Shown: positions 33,426 to 39,901 of the stretch, piece after piece | How the letters are laid out: every line of letters starts with the position of its first letter | Numbering within the stretch: position 1 is the stretch's first letter | Assembly (NCBI RefSeq): GCF_010672455.1 | Contig: NZ_JAAHGO010000007.1 | Location: 133,706 to 173,606 of the forward strand | From: Okeania sp. SIO2C9 | GTDB taxonomy: Bacteria; Cyanobacteriota; Cyanobacteriia; Cyanobacteriales; Microcoleaceae | Reading direction: 5' to 3' | Length of the DNA stretch: 39,901 bases | Position numbers and translations under genes: made by a program | The notes under the pieces: generated by a model | The model's input: only the letters and a program-made list of their open reading frames with translations | Told to the model about the DNA's origin: nothing | Database searches by the model: none

Positions 33426-34916
33426 CTAAGGTTTAGGACAAGTCCCCAGTTTCCAGTCAACATAGAGATCGCGAGGGTCTGTGTCCCTGAGCCAAATAAT
33501 AAACCTTTTATAGTCATCTATATTGTAGGGAGCGATACAACCCACAGTGCCAGGGGAGCCATAATAGCGATTCCAGTCAATATGAATTTCGATCGCGCTT
33601 CTTTCTGTAGTACCAGGTTCTAAATAATCTAACGGAACAGTTACTGGACCTATACCACTCTGAAAAATATTACCGTAATAATTATCTCTCCCATCAGCCC
33701 AGATAATATCGTTAACGTACCATCTTCCCTCTGGCAGTGGTTCTCCAGTCATTGCCCGACTTTGAACTGCGGTACGGAAATATTGTCTTCCCGGAGCCCC
33801 ACAGCATACTTCTAATCTTTCCTGTAGTTTCCCATTTTTAAAATAGTCTAAGTTCAGCACATAACATCCATAGACATCTTTACGATCTGTTTTTGTTAGC
33901 AGCAAATAATTTTTGCCTGTGGTTCCAGGGGGTGTAGGAGGAACTGGAGCAGGCTTTTCTCCCCACAATTTTTGCCAGGTTGTTAAGTTTACTGTACCGT
34001 CAGCATTGGTATTGAAAAAATAATCTTCTTTAAAGTCTATAACTGCTAATTCGGTTTTATTACCAAAAAAAGCATCAATTTTTCCGTTATAATACCCTAA
34101 ATCTCTCAACTTAACCTGTAAAATCCTCACATCTTCCCCTTGACTACCTCGCACTAAGACACGATTGAGACTGGGATTTTTGCCTTTCTTGAAGATATCA
34201 GAGATGCCAAAAATTGAGATTCTTTCCCCTGCTGGAATTGGTTTATTCGCCGGAGCAATTACAAAATATCTGGCATTTTTGTATAGAGGAAAAACATTAG
34301 CTAAATACTCTTTGTCAAATTTTTCTAAAGTTAATATTTCTCCTACTTCACCTCCCTGCCAAGCTACAATTACAGTTTTTTTATTTTCATCTCTGTATCC
34401 TTCTAGCCAAGTTACTTGATCTTGCAATGATTCTTCTTGAACTAAGGGTTTTCCTTTATTGCTAGCAGTGTTGAATAGCTTTTGTTCGTCAGTACGACGG
34501 GATACTAAACCTGGCAGTGGTTGCTTAACACCATTGACTACTCCGTTTACCCAACGTGGAAATTCATTTGCTGCTCCTTGATAGTCTCCTTGGTTGAGTT
34601 TTCTTAACATAGTACTTCTTTCAAAAGCACCAGTTCCAACGTTATAACAGAACGATACAAGAGCATCAAACTGATTTTGATTCAAAGGAACTTTAACCAG
34701 CCTCGAAACTACTTCTGCTGCTTTTTCGCATTCATACTTTAAATAGAATTCTGCATTTCTTTCTGTAATTCTTTCTCCTAGCTGAACTTTTTTTCCGTTG
34801 GGGTAACGAATGGTTCCATACCCAATGGTTGGTATTCCTACTGGGTCTAGATAAGCATTCAGAAAAAGTCCTTCCCATTTTTTGACTAAGTTTAGACAAT
34901 TTTGTGATATTTCCAT
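33426..34916 (-). CDS. GH24 lysozyme - PG-binding - L,D-transpeptidase-like fusion
   Basis: 496 residues from ATG 34916, preferred over an upstream in-frame ATG (34976) because GGAG lies 8 nt before it and the GH24 domain starts there. Residues 1-150 are a phage-type GH24 muramidase with the E15/D24/T30 triad (KWEGLFLNAYLDPVGIPTIG) and RWVNG at 121. Residues 160-240 are unassigned. Residues 252-318 are a PG_binding_1 unit (GSQGEDVRILQVKLRDLGYY ... GKIDAFFG). After a proline hinge (APVPPTPPG), residues 336-496 are YkuD-like, with H445 and the SPGTVGC motif (C460). No signal peptide is visible. Such a protein could cut and crosslink peptidoglycan; export route and target are unknown. Confidence 0.82.
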   Translation of the reverse strand: MEISQNCLNLVKKWEGLFLNAYLDPVGIPTIGYGTIRYPNGKKVQLGERITERNAEFYLKYECEKAAEVVSRLVKVPLNQNQFDALVSFCYNVGTGAFERSTMLRKLNQGDYQGAANEFPRWVNGVVNGVKQPLPGLVSRRTDEQKLFNTASNKGKPLVQEESLQDQVTWLEGYRDENKKTVIVAWQGGEVGEILTLEKFDKEYLANVFPLYKNARYFVIAPANKPIPAGERISIFGISDIFKKGKNPSLNRVLVRGSQGEDVRILQVKLRDLGYYNGKIDAFFGNKTELAVIDFKEDYFFNTNADGTVNLTTWQKLWGEKPAPVPPTPPGTTGKNYLLLTKTDRKDVYGCYVLNLDYFKNGKLQERLEVCCGAPGRQYFRTAVQSRAMTGEPLPEGRWYVNDIIWADGRDNYYGNIFQSGIGPVTVPLDYLEPGTTERSAIEIHIDWNRYYGSPGTVGCIAPYNIDDYKRFIIWLRDTDPRDLYVDWKLGTCPKP

Positions 34917-35883
34917 GCTACAGCTCCAATTTACAACTAAACAGTCATATTTTATGTTAGTTATAGCTGTTTGCAATTTTAATTAAGCACCAAATTATTG
35001 AGTTTATAACTAATACATTGATTCAAAACTAATATCAGGACTTACACAAATTGACTTTTCAAGTACCATTTGTAGGGGCGAATGGTATTTGCCCTCGCTA
35101 TATGTAGAGTCTCTGCGGAAGTCCTGTAATATATTAGTTTCTATAGGATATAAGCTTTCAATTTACACTTTTTGAATCTTTATTTATATAGTTATCAAAA
35201 AATCTAAATTTTCATCAATTTAAACATTGATTTAGCAACCCATAAATTAACTGATATGCAAACAGCAATAACATTTTTTAGCTATAGTTGATTTAAAGAC
35301 TAATCATTTACTGCTCTGTGAATTAAATTTACAGGGATTCTAATAAGTAGACATAAATCAATATAAAACTAAGAGATAGGTGTGAAGTGGAAGAAAAACT
35401 TTAAGCCTCATCACAACTATTTTATTTATATATTAGTTTGAGCAAAAAAATAAGGTATTAATATCATATCCCGATAATTAGTGATCAAAAAACTTTCTCC
35501 TTTTCCTCCTCTTTATTCTTTCTTCCCTCCTAACTCCTGACTCCTGACTCCTGAGGACTCTGTCATTTATTTATAAGTATTCAATCGGACATTATATAAG
35601 TTTCCTCTTTGAAGAGGATAAAAAGCGGTCGTTAGCGTAGCTTCCCGAAGGGTGGGATAGCGAGGAAACCTCGCCATATCCAATCAACCAAGAGAAAGAA
35701 AATTCTGTATCTTCTCCCATCCCTATTGCCGGAGGTACTGAATAACTGTTAACTGAATTGACTTACCTATGTAAAATTTTTAAGTGCCTGGACAGCAAGA
35801 TTCCTGAGAAACAGTTGCTCAAGTGAACATTTCCAACTAAACTAATATGGCAAATTAACTCACATAATCAGGAGAATCAAAAA
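34917..35883. other. Repeat-rich spacer between the lysozyme gene and pdxJ
   Basis: Holds a small inverted element 35037-35128 (ATCAGGACTTACACAAA ... GCGGAAGTCCTG), an AT-rich stretch with no gene (35130-35460), the R10 match 35462-35598, and a degraded R1 copy at 35598-35730 (CTCTTTGAAGAGG, GCGGTCGTTAGCGTAGCTTC, hairpin GCGAGG/CCTCGC). The pdxJ promoter should lie in 35730-35870. Confidence 0.55.
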
Positions 35884-36606
35884 TTGCCCACTCTAGGTGT
35901 CAACATTGACCACGTTGCCACAATTAGACAAGCGCGACGAACTGTAGAACCAGATCCAGTAGCAGCAGCAATTTTAGCTGAACTTTCTGGTGCTGATGGT
36001 ATTACTGTTCATCTGCGGGAAGACCGTCGCCATATTCAGGAACGAGATGTCCATATTCTGCGACAAACAGTGCGAACTCATTTGAATCTGGAGATGGCAC
36101 CTACTACAGAAATGGTGGAGATCGCTCTGGAAATTAAGCCTGATTATATTACTCTTGTACCAGAACGTCGAGAAGAAGTAACGACCGAAGGCGGTTTAGA
36201 TGTTGCTAGTAATATCTCTCGTATGAGAGAAGTAGTAGCTCAGTTGCAAGGAGCGGATATTCCTGTCAGTATGTTTATTGATGCAGAAAAAGTCCAGATT
36301 GAAGCTTCCGCAGAAATTCAGGCTAAGTTTATCGAACTCCACACGGGATGTTATGCAGAAGCTACTGATGAGGCCACTCGCTATCAACAATTGACGATTT
36401 TGGCAGATGGGTGCAAAATGGCTATCGCTGCTGGACTTCGAGTTAATGCTGGACATGGCCTTACTTATGGGAATGTTTATCCAGTTGCTTGTCTAGAAGG
36501 TATGGAAGAACTAAACATTGGTCATACAATAATTTCTAGGGCAGTACTCGTGGGTATGGAGCGAGCTGTCCGCGAAATGAAACAAGCCATTAATGACCAG
36601 TTATAA
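35884..36606 (+). CDS. pdxJ: Pyridoxine 5'-phosphate synthase
   Basis: 240 residues, the usual length. It condenses 1-deoxyxylulose-5-phosphate with 3-amino-2-oxopropyl phosphate, the last step of the DXP-dependent vitamin B6 route. Landmarks: [87 protein letters not shown] and [17 protein letters not shown]. The start is TTG at 35884: the family N-terminus ([10 protein letters not shown]) begins exactly there, AGGAG lies 11 nt before it, and no in-frame ATG is near. A TTG start may hold translation low. Confidence 0.96.
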   Translation: MPTLGVNIDHVATIRQARRTVEPDPVAAAILAELSGADGITVHLREDRRHIQERDVHILRQTVRTHLNLEMAPTTEMVEIALEIKPDYITLVPERREEVTTEGGLDVASNISRMREVVAQLQGADIPVSMFIDAEKVQIEASAEIQAKFIELHTGCYAEATDEATRYQQLTILADGCKMAIAAGLRVNAGHGLTYGNVYPVACLEGMEELNIGHTIISRAVLVGMERAVREMKQAINDQL

Positions 36607-37048
36607 TAGAAAAGCGATGTTGAAGCCCCCTGTGTTTTAACCTATGCTTTATTAATATCTTTCTTAACATAAAACTTGACAAAAAAGACAAGTTATGGAT
36701 AAGACTGGGAGCGACTTTTTCGGGAGAAAATTATATTGAAAAATACACTTTTTTGAGGACTGTAGACAAAATTCTTACTTCCCAAACCCCCCACCCTCCC
36801 CACAAGGTTTTCAGGAGTTCCTTATAAGGGATAGGTTTTAACCGGGGGATGAAAACAAGTGAGTTGTTTAGACTAGACAATTTTAGTTGTCCTGTGCTAC
36901 TGTTACCAATAAAAAGTAAGCAGAATGCTAGGCATTAGCCTGAGCAGACTGTGTAGGGGCACTTTGACTTGTCCCCAAAGAATATATCTTTGGTCAGCTA
37001 AGAATAGACTAAGCAACAGGATAAATCTGTGTTGCTTGGTATATACTT
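36607..37048. other. Spacer between pdxJ and ycf54
   Basis: Has an AACTTG/CAAGTT inverted repeat containing a TTGACA-like -35 (about 36676), a CCCCCCACCCTCCCC run (36788), and AAGCAACA ... TGTTGCTT (37011-37038). No gene seen; parts of 36900-37048 may be transposon-derived. Confidence 0.4.
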
Positions 37049-37083
37049 GGAATCCCCGTGACTTGAGTCCGAGGAGAAGTCAA
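37049..37083 (+). mobile_element. Solo right end of an IS200/IS605-type element
   Basis: GGAATCCCCGTGACTTGAGT followed by CCGAGGAGAAGTCAA aligns base for base over most of its length with the tnpB element right end at 24148-24183. No tnpB precedes it, so it is a relic. It ends 22 bp before the ycf54 ATG. Confidence 0.65.
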
Positions 37084-37105
37084 TAATTTCTGTTTATTGA
37101 TTGAA

Positions 37106-37447
37106 ATGCAAACTTACTATTACGTTTTAGCTAGTAAAAAATTTTTACTAGAGGAAGAACCCCTGGAAGAAGTTTTTAGGGAACGCACCAGAGATTATCA
37201 CGAAAAAGAAAAAGAAATAGATTTTTGGCTGGTTCCTCAACCTGCTTTTTTAGAAGCTCCGGAACTATCTAGTATTAAGGCAAAATGTCCTCAACCTGCT
37301 GCAGCGATCATTTCTACTAACTCTAAATTTATTACTTGGTTAAAGTTACGCTTAGAATCTGTAATTACAGGAGAATTTCAAGCACCTTCGGATTCTATCC
37401 CTGATCCTTTAGCTTCTCTTGAGGATGCTTCTTTGAAAGACTCTTGA
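37106..37447 (+). CDS. ycf54: Ycf54 (Mg-protoporphyrin monomethyl ester cyclase factor)
   Basis: 113 residues from ATG 37106 (MQTYYYVLASKKFLLEEEPL), the family's normal N-terminus; an in-frame TTG at 37097 adds three residues and is less likely. Conserved blocks follow: EKEIDFWLVPQPAFLEAPEL, KCPQPAAAIISTNSKFITWL, KLRLESVITGEFQAPS and SIPDPLASL. Ycf54 is needed for assembly or stability of the oxidative cyclase that forms the fifth ring of chlorophyll. No Shine-Dalgarno site is seen; the 5' region is formed by a transposon relic end. Confidence 0.93.
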   Translation: MQTYYYVLASKKFLLEEEPLEEVFRERTRDYHEKEKEIDFWLVPQPAFLEAPELSSIKAKCPQPAAAIISTNSKFITWLKLRLESVITGEFQAPSDSIPDPLASLEDASLKDS

Positions 37448-37591
37448 AGAAAAAGTCAGGACATAGAAGTAGGGGAGTGGAGGAGTAGAGGAGTAATTAT
37501 AGAATTATTAACATATCCTATATAATCGGGTTCTATATCAGAATCAATTGGATGAAGATTTCAATCTCAATAGCCTTGATGCAGAAATTAC

Positions 37592-37643
37592 AGCGCTTTT
37601 CATTTTGAAGAAGGCAGAGCGCTTTTCATTTTGAAGAAGGCAG
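37592..37643 (+). repeat. Perfect 26-bp tandem duplication
   Basis: Two adjacent copies of a 26-bp unit beginning AGCGCTTTTCATTTTGAAGA. The first is preceded by TTAC, so TA-CAGCGCTTTTCATTTTG matches the left end of MITE family B. Confidence 0.85.
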
Positions 37644-37841
37644 AAGGAAAAATTCCTTATGGTATCAATTCCCAAACAATTTTAAGTATCCCTGTTAACA
37701 GTGGGGTATTAAACTTGCAAAAGAAAAGAGAAAAATGATCTTCATCAATCATCTTGAGAATATATCTAATTCCCCCTTCCTCTGTAGGGACGTTGTATGC
37801 AAAGTCCCTGCTACTTCCTACTCCCTGGTTTGTTTTTGGCC

Positions 37842-38522
37842 ATGAATCATACTCAACTGCAACTCAATAAATTCTGCTTAGGGGGCTTGAAAACTTTTAT
37901 GGCCTCAGCTTTTTTGTTTTTGTCATCCTTGACAATTGATACTAACTATGCTTTTGCTTTAGAAACTTGTCAATCTCCTGCTAGTGACGAATACTTACTG
38001 GTAATAATTACAGAGACATCAGCAGCTCAAGATATACTTAGACGGAGTCTACCGCCAGATATTATCATCGAAGTCTGTCGCTACATTGACCAGACTGTTA
38101 GTAGTATCCGAGGTTTTGATGACAAAGATGTGGCTAGTGATTGGGCGCGTTATATTCAGGACATTGTAGGGTTGTCTGCTTATGTGGTTAGACCTAGTAG
38201 AGAAACAACTCCATCAGATACTCCATTACCAGCGCCTCCAGAAATAGGATTTAATCCTCAACCTCTGGGTACGGGTTTTGCAGTTTTAGTCGATTATAAT
38301 AATCAACCAGAAATTGCTCTACAGTTGGAAAGAAGTTTAGGACGCAACGTAGGTTTAGTTGCCTATGGACAAAAACCTTTCTTATTGGTTACATATACAG
38401 AGAATAGGAGAGCTGCTACAAATAGTTTGTTCAACTTAAGCGATCGCGGATTTTTAGCTTTTGTTGTGGATAGTAGTCGGGTAACATTAATTAGTCCTAG
38501 AATTAAATCAATAAATCAATAA
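37842..38522 (+). CDS. Exported protein of unknown function
   Basis: 226 residues from ATG 37842. An upstream in-frame ATG (37797) would add 15 residues encoded by a dispersed hairpin repeat (GTAGGGACG...GTCCCTGCTAC), so the internal start is preferred. Residues about 14-40 form a signal peptide (FMASAFLFLSSLTI, cleavage after NYAFA). The mature part has two cysteines, a proline-rich linker (TPSDTPLPAPPEIGF) and two similar alpha/beta halves: YLLVIITETSAAQDILRRSL and PFLLVTYTENRRAATNSLF. This looks like an internal duplication of an about 75-residue SPOR-like fold. Function unknown. Confidence 0.75.
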   Translation: MNHTQLQLNKFCLGGLKTFMASAFLFLSSLTIDTNYAFALETCQSPASDEYLLVIITETSAAQDILRRSLPPDIIIEVCRYIDQTVSSIRGFDDKDVASDWARYIQDIVGLSAYVVRPSRETTPSDTPLPAPPEIGFNPQPLGTGFAVLVDYNNQPEIALQLERSLGRNVGLVAYGQKPFLLVTYTENRRAATNSLFNLSDRGFLAFVVDSSRVTLISPRIKSINQ

Positions 38523-38673
38523 CTAATATACCTTATACCTATCCAAAAATCAAAAATCAAAAATCAAATCTATTCTGAGCTATAAATTATCAATTACTTC
38601 TCCCTATTTCCTCTTTTGGAGGAGATTTCTAATACTCACGGGCTGACAAGCTAGCTATAAGGTATATATGTAA

Positions 38674-38848
38674 AGAGTTTGTCGAAAAAAGTGTGCCTGT
38701 TTTAATCTCAAATTCTCACTTTTTGAGGATTTTGCGGTGGCTATGGCAGAAAAATCTCTCTAACTATTATTCCTCCTACTTTCTCTATCTTCCCACCCTC
38801 CCCACACTTCCCACGCTCCCCACGCTTTGCTTTTTTCAGCAAACCCTA
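38674..38848. mobile_element. MITE-like element family C, copy 2
   Basis: Left end AGAGTTTGTCGAAAAAAG and right end CTTTTTTCAGCAAACCCT are imperfect inverted repeats and match the ends of 26092-26310. The last bases of the window (TGTTTGTCGAAA) look like the left end of a third copy. Confidence 0.65.
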
Positions 38849-39070
38849 TTTATAGCAGTTGAAGCAAAGCTTAGGACATTCCTAAATGCGGATGTAACCC
38901 AGCTTCGGGTTATGCAGTTGCTTCAAATCGGGGAAACCGCCCAACGCACTTCACTCAAAGCCACACCAAGCCGCTCAAACCCAGTCATAGATGACTTCTG
39001 ACTTGTGCGTAGTGCTATGACCCACTACCAAATATTGCAGTCAGGAATACTAGCAGAAAAGTACCAAAAA

Positions 39071-39125
39071 TATATGAAGATTCAGTAAAGATTTCTCTGT
39101 TATATGAAGATTCAGTAAAGATTTC
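39071..39125 (+). promoter_or_regulatory. Tandem 25-bp direct repeat upstream of the PEP-CTERM gene
   Basis: TATATGAAGATTCAGTAAAG plus ATTTC occurs twice with a 30-bp period, about three helical turns, 100-150 bp before the ATG at 39223. Same-face spacing suits a regulator binding site; it could also be a chance duplication. Confidence 0.45.
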
Positions 39126-39222
39126 ATTTTTACTTGTATCCGTAATTTTAACGATGTATGATGAGTTAAAATTACCAAAAAGAAGCTTGAAATTAAATCA
39201 TTAATAAAGGAGAATTTCTCAA

Positions 39223-39901
39223 ATGTTTTCCATTAAGATTTTGCCCAGAATGTTGACTGCTTCTGCCCTAGGATTAACTTTTTCCGCTATAGGAATTGAC
39301 TCAGTTAAAGCTGCTACTTTAGTTGGTAATGTAGTTACTACAACTACCGATCCGGCTGAGATTAATCTTTGTGCTGATAATAATCTTTGTTCTCCTGGAG
39401 CAACTATCAGCTTGGATACGAGCGCTCCTGCAAGAATTGTTGAAAATGATACAGGGTTTGCTATAACAGATATCTTGTATACTATTGCACCAGGTGAAGA
39501 TGCTGTTTGGGATTTAGCTAACAGTGTATCGGACATCTTCGATATAACTATTTTCGCTAATGGAACCAAAATGCTTTTGCATAATGGAGAATTCGGAATT
39601 GATGAAGTCGCTTTTGCTCAAAGAATTGCTGTACCTGAATCTCCTGCTATAGATTTTTCTTTTACAATCAATAGTGGAGTCAGTGTTCCAGAGCCTGGTT
39701 TAATTTTTGGTTTCATTGGTTTGAGTCTTTTGGGTGTTTCTCAAAAATTTGCTGCTCCCAGTGCAAAGGGCAATTTACCGAAAAATTGGGGTAGGCGCCT
39801 CGCCGAGGCGCGGGCGACTTTCTATAATTGTGCTATAATGAAATTGGTTATGTACCCGCCTTGTCTCATAAATACTGTAGAAAAGAAGATGTTTGTCGAA
39901 A
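39223..39901 (+). CDS. PEP-CTERM sorting-signal protein, 3' end outside window
   Basis: ATG 39223 follows AAAGGAGAA at good spacing. Residues 1-30 are a signal peptide (LTASALGLTFSAIGI, cleavage after VKA). The mature part is a small beta-rich domain with C-C spacing NLCADNNLCS. Residues 155-178 are a PEP-CTERM signal: VPEPGLIFGFIGLSLLGVSQK, with a hydrophobic span but a weak basic end. By family knowledge, exosortase removes this tail and the protein is sorted to the surface. The frame does not stop where expected; it runs on for at least 45 residues through a GC-rich palindrome (39795-39811) to the edge. The minus-strand frame over 39219-39569 is a shadow. Confidence 0.82.
   Translation, partial: MFSIKILPRMLTASALGLTFSAIGIDSVKAATLVGNVVTTTTDPAEINLCADNNLCSPGATISLDTSAPARIVENDTGFAITDILYTIAPGEDAVWDLANSVSDIFDITIFANGTKMLLHNGEFGIDEVAFAQRIAVPESPAIDFSFTINSGVSVPEPGLIFGFIGLSLLGVSQKFAAPSAKGNLPKNWGRRLAEARATFYNCAIMKLVMYPPCLINTVEKKMFVE
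39795..39811. repeat. GC-rich palindrome GCGCCTC-GCC-GAGGCGC
   Basis: A perfect 7-bp stem with 3-base loop in otherwise AT-rich DNA, inside the extended reading frame of the PEP-CTERM gene. It looks like an inserted dispersed palindrome. Confidence 0.7.

Larger units (their letters stand above)
38523..39222. other. Spacer with repeats before the PEP-CTERM gene
   Basis: Contains an AAAATCA heptamer run (about 38546-38568), MITE family C copy 2 (38674-38848), and GC-richer DNA at 38850-39000 with no gene I can support despite a 102-codon frame across it. Confidence 0.5.

Noticed and set aside
38900-38950. tRNA-like T-loop string GCTTCAAATC
   Set aside because: No matching acceptor stem, D-loop or anticodon arm can be drawn around it.
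38693-39001. 102-codon plus-strand frame with TLPTLPTLPTL
   Set aside because: It starts inside MITE family C and its first half is low complexity; the second half (38850-39000) shows no family and no ribosome site.
39219-39569. 116-codon minus-strand frame
   Set aside because: It is antisense to the PEP-CTERM gene, which has a signal peptide, a ribosome site and a sorting signal.

Overview
The window reads as chromosomal DNA from a filamentous, probably oscillatorialean, cyanobacterium. The evidence is Ycf54 (a chlorophyll-pathway protein restricted to oxygenic phototrophs), more than a dozen HIP1 palindromes (GCGATCGC), AT-rich long spacers packed with heptanucleotide runs and small inverted-repeat elements, and a gene mix usual for this group: a DUF4347/VCBS giant protein, a TIGR03032-TPR protein, zinc-ribbon Ser/Thr kinase, PEP-CTERM protein and IS200/IS605 TnpB relics. 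The genus cannot be fixed from this sequence alone.

Layout. 1-3733 (-): N-terminal 1244 residues of a giant calcium-binding surface or secreted protein that leaves the window. 5102-6064 (-): AstE/AspA-type zinc deacylase. 7704-12494 (+): a two-gene signalling operon, a Cache-HAMP-GAF-PAS-HisKA_2 sensor kinase followed 33 bp later by a receiver-GGDEF(degenerate)-EAL protein; together they probably turn an external cue into c-di-GMP breakdown. 12933-14295 (-): an overlapping RimB-like/RimK pair. 14610-15743 (-): gcvT. 16416-18146: a small exported protein next to, and perhaps cut by, an intact solo tnpB element. 18695-19185: a RelE/ParE toxin-antitoxin pair. 19936-22278: TIGR03032-TPR-glycosyltransferase-like protein. 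22660-25307: a decayed carbohydrate locus, with a broken family-4 glycosyltransferase, a broken tnpB, and an amylo-alpha-1,6-glucosidase that has lost its 5' half exactly at the tnpB element's right end. 25712-25937: a frameshifted double-glycine-leader peptide. 26680-28080: Ser/Thr kinase. 28265-28933: membrane methyltransferase-like protein. 31229-32938 (-): ureC with no urease partner genes alongside. 33426-34916 (-): an unusual lysozyme/peptidoglycan-binding/L,D-transpeptidase-like fusion. 35884-36606: pdxJ with a TTG start. 37106-37447: ycf54, with a TnpB-element right end just upstream. 37842-38522: an exported protein. 39223-39901: a PEP-CTERM protein running off the edge.

The strongest theme is the non-coding fraction. 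I can see about ten families of short dispersed repeats, several with terminal inverted repeats and TA target duplications. One element is inserted inside another (18267-18507), and short palindromic inserts have entered reading frames. These elements have removed, truncated or extended several genes here, so the window records repeated small-element invasion and gene decay. I do not see a defence island, a CRISPR array or a complete natural-product cluster. No tRNA or rRNA gene was recognised.
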